Assembly (NCBI GenBank): GCA_963763135.1
Contig: CAVXNJ010000009.1
Coordinates: 806,001-870,000, forward strand
Length of the DNA stretch: 64,000 nt
Direction of reading: 5' to 3'
Source of the DNA: JANMZO01 sp963763135
Lineage (GTDB): Bacteria > Actinomycetota > Acidimicrobiia > Acidimicrobiales > JANYDT01
Position numbers and translations under genes: made by a program. Shown here one piece after another: positions 36,643 through 45,805 of the stretch (the stretch's first letter is position 1; every line of letters starts with the position of its first letter). Below the pieces are notes generated by a model, which was given only the letters and a program-made list of their open reading frames with translations, did no database searches and was not told the DNA's origin.

Positions 36643-37545
36643 TCAGCGCCCGATTTGTCTGATCCGATCAGCGAACTCCGGGCGGGCCATCAGGGTTTTG
36701 CACCGCTCGAAGCGGCCGGTCGCGTACGCCCAGAAGTCGTCGGCCGGGTTGTTGTTGACGTGTTGGATCACGCCCCACAGTGTCCACAACAGGTCGCAGA
36801 GCGCCTTGTACGCCTGCATGCGGCCGATCTGGTCCGCCGGTGGCTCACCGTTGAAATAGGCCCGAAGCAGCGCAAGGTCCTGGTCATCATTGAACTCTCC
36901 CTCGACCGAGAGGTCGCCCAGGTCCCACATCGGGTCGTTGTTGCCGGCGTATTCATAGTCGATCAACCACATCCGCTTCCCCGTATCGAGGAAGTTCTCG
37001 CAGAGCGGATCACAGTGTGAAGCGACCAGAGTCACAGGGTTCGCGTGCAGAATTTCCCGGACGCGTTCGGCCTCGTGTTGCACGTCGTCATAGCCCGGAG
37101 GTAGCTCGGCTCCTTTTTGCGCGAGGAGCGCCTTGTAGTCATCGATCATCGGGAACAACAGAAAATCCGTGGCGAAAGGCTGAGCCCGATCGTGGAGTTT
37201 CCGAAAGGCCCTTCCGGCCCGCTCGACCGCTCCCAGGTCGCGGAAACGCTCCGCTGACATGGTTGTGGCACCGTCCGCAAACCGCGTAACCATCAAGCCA
37301 TCGGCAGGATCGAAGAACACAACTTCGACGTTCACCCCGGCCGCAGCTGAGGATCTGGCGGCCACCTCTTCCTGCGACCGGTTGATGTACTCCGAAGTTC
37401 CTGAACCCGGCACCCGTAGTACAAAGCGTTCGTCGCCGGACGACACCAGGAAATTGAGGTTGGTCAGCCCGGCGAGACGCTGGCACGAGTTGGGATCCAC
37501 ATCGGCCAAACCGGGGACGCGGTGAAGATACGAACGACAGATCAA
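36643..37545 (-). CDS. Choline/aminoglycoside kinase family protein
   Basis: This 300-residue APH-fold kinase has the catalytic loop SHCDPLCENFL (His-x-Asp, Asn) and the metal-binding LIDYEYAGNNDPMWDLG, close to choline/ethanolamine kinases (LicA type). No ATG is available in frame, so TTG at 37545 is the only start after an upstream stop; a small N-terminal frameshift cannot be excluded. It lies 54 bp after the first dimethylglycine-dehydrogenase-like gene and may be co-transcribed, which fits an amine or choline-related substrate. Confidence 0.8.
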   Translation of the reverse strand: MICRSYLHRVPGLADVDPNSCQRLAGLTNLNFLVSSGDERFVLRVPGSGTSEYINRSQEEVAARSSAAAGVNVEVVFFDPADGLMVTRFADGATTMSAERFRDLGAVERAGRAFRKLHDRAQPFATDFLLFPMIDDYKALLAQKGAELPPGYDDVQHEAERVREILHANPVTLVASHCDPLCENFLDTGKRMWLIDYEYAGNNDPMWDLGDLSVEGEFNDDQDLALLRAYFNGEPPADQIGRMQAYKALCDLLWTLWGVIQHVNNNPADDFWAYATGRFERCKTLMARPEFADRIRQIGR

Positions 37546-37599
37546 CGCTCATGTAGGCCTCCGAACGAAAGGTGTTGGGACGGGTGGAAGCGCGGGTTG

Positions 37600-40068
37600 C
37601 TAAGCGCGCAGATTGATTCCGGACGGGTCGTAGAGTGCGGCGTCGTGGCGGGTCGCCGGAATCGGCTCGCCGTAGACCTCGATGACGAAATTGTCGCGGT
37701 CGACGAGTTCTATCGGGAGGTAGCCGTATGCGATCGGCTTCCCGACCGTGTGCCCGAAGTTCACGCTCGTCGTGAAACCGACGACCGTTCCGTCAGCGAT
37801 GATCGCTTCACCGCTTACCGGGTACGCCATCGACTCCAGGGTGAAGGTACAGAGCTTTCGGGTCACCCCACGCTGCTTCTGGGCGACGAGAGCCTCGCGC
37901 CCGCAGAAATCGCCTTTGTTCAGATCGATCCTCCAGTCGAGCCCGGCCTCCCACGGGGTGGTGTCAGGGGTGATATCGGTCGACCAGTAGAGGTAGCCCT
38001 TCTCCATCCGCATCGTGTCGATCGTCCGGTAACCGGCATCGATGATCCCATGGGGCTCTCCTGCGGCTCGCAGCGTCTCGTAGACGTGCGCGGCGTACTC
38101 GGTTGGAATGTGGAGCTCCCATCCCAGTTCCCCCACGTAGCCGACGCGCATTGCCAATACGGGTGCCGCTCCGATCGTGATGTCACGCGCTCGGGCATAG
38201 CGAAAGGCCGCGTTGCTTACGTCTTCTTCGCAGGCGGCCTGAAGTACTTCCCGGGATTTGGGTCCGACGAGGTTGATGACGGCTCTCGCACTCGTAAGGT
38301 CACGTACGATCACCGACCCGTCGGACGGCGCGTTGTTGCGGACCCATCCCATATCGTGGGCCCCGAAGGCCGAGCCGGTGACGACGTACCAGGAGTCGGG
38401 GGCGGTTCGCGTCATCGTGAGGTCGCACTCGATGCCGCCTCGTTCGTTGCAGAGCTGGGTGTACGTGACCGTCCCGATGGACTTGTCCATGTCTGCAACC
38501 GAGAGCCACTGCACTGCGGCAAGCGCGCCCGGGCCGGTGATTTCGAATTTGGCGAAGCTGGTCTGGTCGATCAACGCCACGCCTTCTCGGATGGCTTTAT
38601 GGGCGGCGCCGACGTGGTCGAACCAGTTGGGCTTCGTGAACGACGGTGCGTCGACGGGTTCGACGCCGGCCGGCGCGAACCAGTTCGGTCGCTCCCATCC
38701 GCCGCGTGAGCCGAACACGGCCCCTCGTTTGGCCAGCTCGGTGTGCAGCGGGCTGCGTCGAACGCCACGGGCCGATTCCTTCTCCGAGCCCGGGGCCGAG
38801 AGTTTGTAGTGATGGCCGTAGAGTTCGACGGCACGGGGATACATGAAGTGACGGGTCGTGTGATGGAACGAGAAGCGGCGGACGTCGAGCGGCCACAGGT
38901 CGAGCGACGGTCGCCCTTCGAGGATCCACTCAGCCATCATCTTCCCGGCGCCGCCTCCCGCAGCGATGCCGTAGAGAAAGCCCGTGGCTACGAAGAAGTT
39001 GTCGAGTTCGGGCGCTTTGCCCATCACGAAATCCGCATCGGCCGAGTAGGGGATCGGGCCGTTTATCAGCGTGCGGATTCCGGCCTTCTCCAGACACGGC
39101 GTGCGCTTGTTGGCCAGGAGTGCCAATTGCTCGAAGCGGTCGTAGCTCGGGTCAAGCAGTTGCCGCTGGAACGGCACCGGTACGCCGGTCTCGCCGAACG
39201 CCAGCGTGTCGGGCTCGTACCCGCCGACCAGTAGTCCGGGGCCATCAGGCTTGTAGTAGACGAGATGATCGGGATCGCGCAGCGTCGGCATCATGCGGAT
39301 GTCGGCCGGGGCCATCTCGGCGATCGGGCCACTCAGCATGTACTGATGCTCCACCGCGATTCCGGGTACCCGGGCCCCGGCCATGCGACCGACTTCGATG
39401 CCCCACATACCGGCGGCGTTGACGACCATCTCGCATTCGATGCTTTCGTCACCCCGCTCGGCGTTGTGCGTTTGCACACCCGTGACGCGGCGGCCGTTGA
39501 CCGTTATGGTCGTGACCTTCGTATTCTCAACAAACCTGACATTGCGTGACTTCGCGCCCTTGGCGATCGCCTGGGTCACGCTGGATGGATCGATGTAACC
39601 GTCGGTGGGAAGGAACGCCGCGGCGAGTACGTCTTCGGTCGACATGAGCGGGAACAGTTCCTGCGCCTTCTCGGGCGAGATGATGTCCATCGGGAGCCCG
39701 AAGCTCTTGGCCATCGTGGCGAGTCGCTTGAGCTCGAGCACCCGGTCGGGAGAGCAGGCCAGGCGCAGACTGCCAACCTGGTACCAGTCGACCGCCTGGC
39801 CAGTCTCGGCTTCGAGCTTGGCGTACATCTCCACGGACTGTTCCAGCATGCGGGTGACATTGCGCGACGACCGCAGCTGACCTACCAACCCTGCCGCGTG
39901 CCACGTTGCGCCGTCGGTGAGGCGGTGCTGCTCGATGAGCACGACGTCGTGTTCGCCCATGGCGCTCAGGTGGTAGGCGATGCTGCAGCCGAGGATCCCT
40001 CCTCCGATGATGACGATGCGGGCCCGGGTCGGAAGCGTGTCAGACATACGGGTTTGATCGTAGGCCAT
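37600..40068 (-). CDS. Dimethylglycine/sarcosine dehydrogenase-like FAD and folate-dependent oxidoreductase, copy 1
   Basis: This 822-residue protein has an N-terminal DAO domain (GGGILG at 22-27), a FAO-type middle and a C-terminal GcvT/aminomethyltransferase domain (GYVGELGWELHIP, GYRTIDTMRMEKGY). TWHAAG carries His57, the position that covalently binds FAD in dimethylglycine and sarcosine dehydrogenases. It should demethylate an N-methylated amino acid and load formaldehyde onto tetrahydrofolate. ATG at 40068 with GGAAG is preferred over an earlier start that would overlap the next gene. A paralogue lies at 42116-44575. Confidence 0.88.
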   Translation of the reverse strand: MAYDQTRMSDTLPTRARIVIIGGGILGCSIAYHLSAMGEHDVVLIEQHRLTDGATWHAAGLVGQLRSSRNVTRMLEQSVEMYAKLEAETGQAVDWYQVGSLRLACSPDRVLELKRLATMAKSFGLPMDIISPEKAQELFPLMSTEDVLAAAFLPTDGYIDPSSVTQAIAKGAKSRNVRFVENTKVTTITVNGRRVTGVQTHNAERGDESIECEMVVNAAGMWGIEVGRMAGARVPGIAVEHQYMLSGPIAEMAPADIRMMPTLRDPDHLVYYKPDGPGLLVGGYEPDTLAFGETGVPVPFQRQLLDPSYDRFEQLALLANKRTPCLEKAGIRTLINGPIPYSADADFVMGKAPELDNFFVATGFLYGIAAGGGAGKMMAEWILEGRPSLDLWPLDVRRFSFHHTTRHFMYPRAVELYGHHYKLSAPGSEKESARGVRRSPLHTELAKRGAVFGSRGGWERPNWFAPAGVEPVDAPSFTKPNWFDHVGAAHKAIREGVALIDQTSFAKFEITGPGALAAVQWLSVADMDKSIGTVTYTQLCNERGGIECDLTMTRTAPDSWYVVTGSAFGAHDMGWVRNNAPSDGSVIVRDLTSARAVINLVGPKSREVLQAACEEDVSNAAFRYARARDITIGAAPVLAMRVGYVGELGWELHIPTEYAAHVYETLRAAGEPHGIIDAGYRTIDTMRMEKGYLYWSTDITPDTTPWEAGLDWRIDLNKGDFCGREALVAQKQRGVTRKLCTFTLESMAYPVSGEAIIADGTVVGFTTSVNFGHTVGKPIAYGYLPIELVDRDNFVIEVYGEPIPATRHDAALYDPSGINLRA

Positions 40069-40150
40069 TCGGTCTTCCACCCGATGGGCACCCCAGGGCT
40101 CATCCGGTTCATCCGGGTTCATCCCTGTGGCACACCGCAGTCGGGTCGCG

Positions 40151-40807
40151 TCAGCGCGGGATGCGCCCGGTCCAGGCCACCAGACGATCAATCAGCGGGG
40201 CCGTGTCCGGGACTGGAACCGCCGCAGCGAAGGGATACTCGAAGTTTTCTTCGCCCTCGGGCATGTTCGCCCGGACGGCTTCGAACGCCTGGATGCGACC
40301 TTCGGCCGGGAGACCTTCCTGCATTGCTTCCAATGACACCTGAAGCGCTTCGGAGCTCCAATTGGGGTGCTGGCCGGTGGCGACGGCCAGGTCCCAGGTG
40401 TGCACCGTCAGCTCGCTGGTGTACATCGCAGCAGCTGCGGCACCCGGCAAGACGGCCCAGGGGAGCACCATCTGCTGGAGGAGGACGGCGTCGTCGGCCC
40501 ACGCTGCTTGGAAGCGATGCGTTGCGACATCCCACTCGGTCAGCCAATCGGCGTCGTCGATGCCGTTCATCTGGTCCCGGACCGAGAAGGGGTCTTTGCC
40601 TTCGCCGAGTGCCGCGACCCGGTGCACGACGCCGAGAGCGTGTCCGAGCATGGCGCGCACATCGAAAGCTTCGCACGGAGTCGGCAGCTGCATTTGGGTC
40701 GGTTCGATGGCGGCAATGGTCTGGCGAGCCGTGGATACCGCAGCCTGGAAAAGCGTACGGGGGTCGGTGGTTGGACGTGCGGGTTGAGTGTTGGTTGATG
40801 GAGTCAT
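40151..40807 (-). CDS. TIGR03086-type DinB/mycothiol-maleylpyruvate isomerase-fold protein
   Basis: This 218-residue protein has an N-terminal four-helix metal-binding segment (PTPCEAFDVRAMLGHALGVVHR) and the later SELTVHTWDLAVATGQ, as in the actinobacterial TIGR03086 family. His residues in the two motifs would bind a metal. ATG at 40807 is chosen because similarity begins there. It is divergent from the WYL regulator and lies upstream of the dehydrogenase copy 1, 82 bp apart. Confidence 0.8.
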   Translation of the reverse strand: MTPSTNTQPARPTTDPRTLFQAAVSTARQTIAAIEPTQMQLPTPCEAFDVRAMLGHALGVVHRVAALGEGKDPFSVRDQMNGIDDADWLTEWDVATHRFQAAWADDAVLLQQMVLPWAVLPGAAAAAMYTSELTVHTWDLAVATGQHPNWSSEALQVSLEAMQEGLPAEGRIQAFEAVRANMPEGEENFEYPFAAAVPVPDTAPLIDRLVAWTGRIPR

Positions 40808-40826
40808 GACGTCATAGTCGTTTCCC

Positions 40827-40851
40827 AAACCGGCCACCTTCTGACCGGTTT
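40827..40851. promoter_or_regulatory. Inverted repeat in the TIGR03086/WYL divergent promoter
   Basis: AAACCGG-N11-CCGGTTT lies between the two divergent starts (40807 and 40870). It is a natural candidate operator for the WYL regulator. Confidence 0.55.
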
Positions 40852-40869
40852 ACTTGCGAGAATGTGGGT

Positions 40870-41820
40870 ATGCGAGCCGATCGACTGGTAGCCGTGCTTC
40901 TCCTCCTCCAACGAAAGGGTCGCGTGACCGCGGCCGAGGTGGCCGAGGAACTGGAGATCTCGGAGCGCACGGCGCGCCGTGACCTCGATGCCCTCGGGAT
41001 GGCGGGACTGCCGATCTATTCCATGCAGGGACGCAACGGCGGATGGGCGCTGTCCGGTGGTGGGAAGACCGATTTGAGTGGCTTGTCGGCGGCTGAGGTT
41101 CGGGCGTTGTTCATGGTGGCCGGACCGTCGGGTACCAGCCCGAACGTCAAGAACGCGCTACGGAAGCTGGTCCGGGCGCTGCCCGAGGCGTTCCGCGACC
41201 AGGCCGAAGCGGCGTCGACGGCCATCCACATCGACCCGACTTCATGGGACGGCGGTGCAGCTACGAACTCGTCGGCCACGCCGCAGCTGCTCGACGATGT
41301 CCAGCGCTACGTCATCACCGGAGAACAGGTTCGGTTGTCGTACGTGGCCCGTGACCGGAGCGCGACGACGCGGGTCATCCATCCGCTCGGACTCGCAGCG
41401 AAGGGTTCGGTCTGGTATCTGCTCGCCAACACCGAAGCCGGGCTCCGCACCTTCCGAGTGGATCGTATGGCCTCGGTCGAAGGAACCTGCGATCGCGTGG
41501 TGCGCCCAGACGGTTTCGTGCTGGCCGACGCCTGGAGTCTGATCGCCGACGAGGTCAACGAACGCCGGCTGCCATTCCGGGGGCAGGCGCTGGTGAGTCC
41601 CCGGGCTCTCGGGATTATCCGTTCACAGCTGCGGAACCGGCTCCGGATCGGATCCGCCCAAGCCGACGGTCGAATCGAGGTTGAAATCCGCGGTTACTCG
41701 GTCGAGGCGGTCGGTGGCGACCTGGCTGGTTTTGGGAGCATGGTGGAAGTGCTCGGTCCACCCGAGTTGCGCGACCGCCTCGCCCAGGTCGCGCACGAAC
41801 TCCTGGCCCTCTACGGCTGA
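40870..41820 (+). CDS. HTH/WYL-domain transcriptional regulator (YafY family)
   Basis: This 316-residue regulator has an N-terminal winged HTH (VTAAEVAEELEISERTARRDLDAL, about 18-41) and a WYL domain (VRLSYVARDRSATTRVIHPLGLAAKGSVWYLLA) plus a WCX-like C-terminal part. WYL domains often sense small ligands or nucleic acids. The start is ATG at 41... no earlier strong start is needed: ATG at 40870 is preceded by a possible GTG at 40864. It may control the divergent TIGR03086 gene and the neighbouring dehydrogenase. The repeat array begins 16 bp after its stop. Confidence 0.87.
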   Translation: MRADRLVAVLLLLQRKGRVTAAEVAEELEISERTARRDLDALGMAGLPIYSMQGRNGGWALSGGGKTDLSGLSAAEVRALFMVAGPSGTSPNVKNALRKLVRALPEAFRDQAEAASTAIHIDPTSWDGGAATNSSATPQLLDDVQRYVITGEQVRLSYVARDRSATTRVIHPLGLAAKGSVWYLLANTEAGLRTFRVDRMASVEGTCDRVVRPDGFVLADAWSLIADEVNERRLPFRGQALVSPRALGIIRSQLRNRLRIGSAQADGRIEVEIRGYSVEAVGGDLAGFGSMVEVLGPPELRDRLAQVAHELLALYG

Positions 41821-41835
41821 ATCGCTTTCAGCGCG

Positions 41836-42104
41836 ACGTTTGGATGTTTGTGTTCGCTGCGCGGGTAGATGTATCCAAACGTTGGTGGGGGGTGGGTTGA
41901 GGTGTAGCGACGTTTGGATGTTTGTGTTCGCTGGGCGGGTAGATGTATCCAAACGTTGGTGGGGGGTGGGTTGAGGTGTAGCGACGTTTGGATGTTTGTG
42001 TTCGCTGGGCGGGTAGATGTATCCAAACGTTGGTGGGGGGTGGGTTGAGGTGTAGCGACGTTTGGATGTTTGTGTTCGCTGGGCGGGTAGATGTATCCAA
42101 ACGT
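41836..42104 (+). repeat. Tandem array of four 47-bp hairpins, period 74 bp
   Basis: Units start at 41836, 41910, 41984 and 42058. Each has perfect 10-bp arms (ACGTTTGGAT and ATCCAAACGT), and an interior that pairs further in plus-strand RNA through G-U pairs to a three-base loop. Between units is a 27-bp G-rich spacer containing GGTGGGGGGTGGGTTGAGG, which could form a G-quadruplex. The array fills the 295 bp between the convergent WYL and dehydrogenase genes. A diverged solitary unit lies at 13040-13086. Confidence 0.9.
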
Positions 42105-42115
42105 CAGTGCGTGGT

Positions 42116-44575
42116 TCAGGACTTGATGCGGGCACCGGTCGGGTCGTAGAGCGGCCGGAGGCTGACCTCGGCCTTGACCCGCTCGGTCGCGACTTCGAGC
42201 TCGTAGGTTCCCGAGGTCACGTAGTCGGCTGTCACTCCGGCCGGGTGGCGCACGTAGCCGTAGCCGATCGACCGGTTGACGGTGTACCCGAAGCCGCCAC
42301 TCGTGAGCCAGCCGACCCGCTCACCGTTGCGGTAGATCGTCTCGCGGCCAAGCAGCACGATATCCGGGTCGACCGTGAACGCGGCGAGCATCTTCTTCAC
42401 TCCGTTGGTCCGCTGGGCCTCGATGGCGTCTCGACCGCGAAAGGCGACGCCCGACTTCATCTTCACGGCCCATCCGAGCCCTGCTTCGATCGGGGTGTGG
42501 TCGGGTCCGATGTCGGACCCCCACGCCCGGTAGCCCTTTTCGAGGCGGCAGCTTTCGATGGACCGGTACCCGGCGTTGACAATCCCGAACTCCGCGCCCG
42601 CGGCCATCAGGCGGTTGTACACCGCAGTCGCGTACTCCACCGGAAGGTGAAGCTCCCAGCCCAGCTCACCGACATAGGTGACCCGGAGCGCTCGGACCGG
42701 GCATCCGGCGATACCGATCGTCGCGAACGTGCCATAGGGAATGGCCTCGTGCGACACGTCGGCCCGCGTGATCCTGCTCAACACATCGCGCGATCGCGGT
42801 CCGAACAGCGACAGCACCGAGTACGCCGAGGTCACATCGAAGAGTTGAGCATTCAAGTGGGCGGGAATGCTGCGGCTGATCCAGTCGAAGTCGTGGGTGG
42901 CGAAACCCGTGCCGGTCACGATGTAGAACTCGTCGTTGGCGACCCGGCAGACCGTGAGATCGCACTGGATGCCACCCTTGTCGTCGAGCATCTGGGTATA
43001 CGTAAGCGCGCCTACCGGCTTGTCGACGTTGTTGGCGCATATCCACTGCAGAGCGGTCATCGCGTCGGGGCCCTTCAGTGCGAACTTCGCAAACGACGTC
43101 TGGTCGATTACGGCCACCGATTCACGAAGCGCCCGGTGTTCGCGGCCGACGGCGGCGAACCAGTTCTGGCGGCCGTAGCTGTAGACGTCGTGCGGGGTCT
43201 CGCCGAGCGACGCGTCGGCGAACCAGTTCGGACGCTCCCAGCCGAGCTTCTCGCCAAAGCAGGCTCCGGCCGCTGCTAAGCGCGCATAGAGCGGAGAGGT
43301 GCGGCACGGACGGCCACTGTCGTGCTCTTCGTACGGCCACGCCATCGTGTAGTGCTTTCCGTAGGCCTCGAGCGTGCGGGTGCGGACCCAGTCGGTGTCG
43401 ATATGTGGACGACCGAAGCGGCGGATGTCGACGTTCCACATGTCGTACGGGGCGACACCGTGGTGCACCCATTCAGCCAGCGCCATACCCGCCCCTCCGC
43501 CGGCTGCAATGCCAAATGCGTTGAAGCCCGCACCGACGAAGAAGTTCTTGAGCTCGGGTGCCTCGCCGAGGATGAACGTGCCGTCGGGGGTGAAGCTCTC
43601 CGGACCGTTTATCAGCTGGTTGACGCCGGCCGTGGCTAGCGCCGGAACCCGGGCCGTGGCGTATTCCATCATCGGTGAGAAGTGGTCGAAGTCGGGTTCT
43701 AAGAGCTGGAATTGGAAGGGTCGGGGAATCCCGTCGAGCGCCCAGGGGATCGGATTGGGTTCGTAACCACCCATAACAAGTGCGCCAACCTCCTCCTTGT
43801 AATACGTGAGTCGGTCGGGATCTCGCAGTGTCGGCAGGTCGCGTGTGACTCCTTCCATCTGCGAGGTGATGATGTACTGGTGCTGAACGGGCACCAGGGG
43901 AACGTTCACGCCGACGCTGGCCGCGAGAGCCCTCGTCCACTGTCCGGCACAGGCGATGACGATGCTGCACTCGATTCGCCCGACGTTCGTTACGACGGCT
44001 TTGATGACACCGTTTTCGACCTCGATGTGGTCAACCTCGGTGTCTTCGCAGATGGTGGCGCCGGCGTTGCGGGCCCCACGCGCCAGAGCCATCGTGATGT
44101 CAGATGGGCTGGCCTGGCCGTCGGTCGGGAGAAAGGCGGCACCGACGAGATCATCGACGTTCATCAGTGGCCACAGGTCCTGAGCTTCCTTGGGCGACAG
44201 CAGGTGCATCTCCAGACCGAAGGACTTCGCGGTCGTGGCCTGACGCTTGACCTCCTCCCACCGCTCGGCGTTGCAGGCGAGTCTGAGGCCCCCGTTCATC
44301 TTCCAACCCGTGGCGAGACCGGTTTCGTCCTCGAGCCGACGGTAGAGATCGACGGAGTAGCCGAGCAGTTGGGTGATGTTCGCCGACGATCGGAGCTGGC
44401 CGACGAGACCGGCCGCATGGAATGTCGACCCCGACGTGAGCTTGTGCTTTTCGAGCAGCACGGTGTCGCTCCACCCGAGCTTGGCCAGGTGGTACGCCGT
44501 CGAGCAGCCAACGATTCCGCCGCCGATGATGACGGCCTTGGCCTGGGTGGGCAGCGTTGGTGATTGGTCGTTCAT
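42116..44575 (-). CDS. Dimethylglycine/sarcosine dehydrogenase-like FAD and folate-dependent oxidoreductase, copy 2
   Basis: This 819-residue paralogue of copy 1 has the same DAO/FAO/GcvT order: GGGIVG at 18-23, TFHAAG with the flavin-attachment His53, and a C-terminal GcvT domain (TYVGELGWELHLP, GYRSIESCRLEKGY). It is divergent from a glycine-betaine importer across 187 bp, so uptake and demethylation are probably coordinated. The two copies differ throughout, suggesting distinct substrates (for example dimethylglycine versus sarcosine). No separate electron-transfer partner gene is adjacent. Confidence 0.88.
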   Translation of the reverse strand: MNDQSPTLPTQAKAVIIGGGIVGCSTAYHLAKLGWSDTVLLEKHKLTSGSTFHAAGLVGQLRSSANITQLLGYSVDLYRRLEDETGLATGWKMNGGLRLACNAERWEEVKRQATTAKSFGLEMHLLSPKEAQDLWPLMNVDDLVGAAFLPTDGQASPSDITMALARGARNAGATICEDTEVDHIEVENGVIKAVVTNVGRIECSIVIACAGQWTRALAASVGVNVPLVPVQHQYIITSQMEGVTRDLPTLRDPDRLTYYKEEVGALVMGGYEPNPIPWALDGIPRPFQFQLLEPDFDHFSPMMEYATARVPALATAGVNQLINGPESFTPDGTFILGEAPELKNFFVGAGFNAFGIAAGGGAGMALAEWVHHGVAPYDMWNVDIRRFGRPHIDTDWVRTRTLEAYGKHYTMAWPYEEHDSGRPCRTSPLYARLAAAGACFGEKLGWERPNWFADASLGETPHDVYSYGRQNWFAAVGREHRALRESVAVIDQTSFAKFALKGPDAMTALQWICANNVDKPVGALTYTQMLDDKGGIQCDLTVCRVANDEFYIVTGTGFATHDFDWISRSIPAHLNAQLFDVTSAYSVLSLFGPRSRDVLSRITRADVSHEAIPYGTFATIGIAGCPVRALRVTYVGELGWELHLPVEYATAVYNRLMAAGAEFGIVNAGYRSIESCRLEKGYRAWGSDIGPDHTPIEAGLGWAVKMKSGVAFRGRDAIEAQRTNGVKKMLAAFTVDPDIVLLGRETIYRNGERVGWLTSGGFGYTVNRSIGYGYVRHPAGVTADYVTSGTYELEVATERVKAEVSLRPLYDPTGARIKS

Positions 44576-44762
44576 GGTGGTACTCGTTTCAGGCCGGCGG
44601 CGTTCAGCCGGCGTCAGGTCGCGGAAAATCCCTCGCCTGTTCCTAGCATGAAGTCCTGGAAGCTTTTGGGCACCAAGGGCGACGGAAACCGTGCGGGAAT
44701 CTGGCTAACGTCTGCACTGTGACCCGTGCCTCATCTCTGCGTGACTGTTCGAGCGGTGCCGC

Positions 44763-45800
44763 ATGACCGACACGAAACCCGTGCTGCAATCCATGATTTC
44801 GACCCGCGGGCTCTGGAAGGTATACGGCCCACGGGCCGAGCGGATTGTCGGGTCGCCTGATGCTGCGTTGCCGAGGGCCGAGCTTGAGGCGAAGACCGGC
44901 AACGTCGTCGCCATGCAGGACATCACGCTCGACGTCGCCGAGGGCGAGGTCTTCGTGGTCATGGGACTTTCAGGAAGCGGAAAGTCAACGCTGGTCCGCT
45001 GCCTGACACGCCTGATAGAGCCAACGGCCGGACAGGTGATCATCAACGGCACCGACGTCACCGCGGCGAACGAAAGCCATCTGCTCGATGTCCGACGCAA
45101 CTCGGTGAGCATGGTGTTTCAGCACTTCGGGCTGCTTCCGCACCGCACGCTGGTCGACAACGTCGCGTTCGGGCTCGAGGTCCGCGGTCTCGACAAGACC
45201 CAGCGCCGAGCGAAGGCCGAAGAGAAGCTCGCACTCGTTGGTCTCGGAGGTCTCGGGGGCCGCAAACCCGACCAGCTGAGCGGAGGTATGCAACAGCGGG
45301 TCGGTCTCGCCCGGGCACTCGCGACGGAAGCCCCGGTTCTGCTCTTCGACGAACCGTTCTCGGCCCTCGATCCGTTGATTCGGCGAGACATGCAAGACGA
45401 GGTGGTGCGACTCCAACGCGACGTGCGAAAGACGATGGTGTTCATCACCCACGATCTGTCGGAAGCGCTGCGCCTCGGTGATCGAATCGCGATCATGCGA
45501 GACGGTCGTTTCGTTCAGGTTGGAACGCCCGAACAGGTTGTTTCGGCTCCGGCCGACGACTACGTGCGGAACTTCGTGCGCGACGTTCCGAAGTCGCACG
45601 TGATCGGCGTGGAATCGGTGATGGCACCGCCCCACGTAGGAAACTACGGCGCCAGCGTGCCCGTCGGAACGAAGGTGCGTGACGTCGTGCGACATCTCAC
45701 CGACAGCGAACTACCCGTGCGGGTCGTCGACGATTCCGGTGCCACCGTTGGTTCGGTCGACCGGGTTGCGGTGCTGAACGTCATCTCCGGCGAGGACTGA
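44763..45800 (+). CDS. proV: Glycine betaine/proline ABC transporter ATP-binding protein
   Basis: This 345-residue ATPase has Walker A GLSGSGKST, the OpuA/ProV-type stretch VSMVFQHFGLLPHRTLVDNV, signature LSGGMQQRVGLARAL and Walker B LLFDEPFSALDP. The C-terminal 80 residues look like one CBS-type domain, which in OpuA-type transporters senses ionic strength. It starts an operon with a fused permease 5 bp downstream and a binding protein. Confidence 0.92.
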   Translation: MTDTKPVLQSMISTRGLWKVYGPRAERIVGSPDAALPRAELEAKTGNVVAMQDITLDVAEGEVFVVMGLSGSGKSTLVRCLTRLIEPTAGQVIINGTDVTAANESHLLDVRRNSVSMVFQHFGLLPHRTLVDNVAFGLEVRGLDKTQRRAKAEEKLALVGLGGLGGRKPDQLSGGMQQRVGLARALATEAPVLLFDEPFSALDPLIRRDMQDEVVRLQRDVRKTMVFITHDLSEALRLGDRIAIMRDGRFVQVGTPEQVVSAPADDYVRNFVRDVPKSHVIGVESVMAPPHVGNYGASVPVGTKVRDVVRHLTDSELPVRVVDDSGATVGSVDRVAVLNVISGED

Positions 45801-45805
45801 CGCCG

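Noticed and set aside
41836..42104. CRISPR array
   Set aside because: The spacers between the palindromes are identical rather than unique, the repeat is palindromic along its whole length, and no cas gene is nearby.
41836..42104. Replication origin or plasmid iterons
   Set aside because: There is no rep, dnaA or par gene nearby, the array lies between convergent catabolic genes, and a similar unit occurs after copA.
41811..42135. Apparent open frames encoding repeated peptides (for example WIHLPAQRTQTSKRR) across the 74-bp array
   Set aside because: They arise because 74 bp is not a multiple of three and every frame is open in a tandem array. There is no ribosome-binding site or family similarity.
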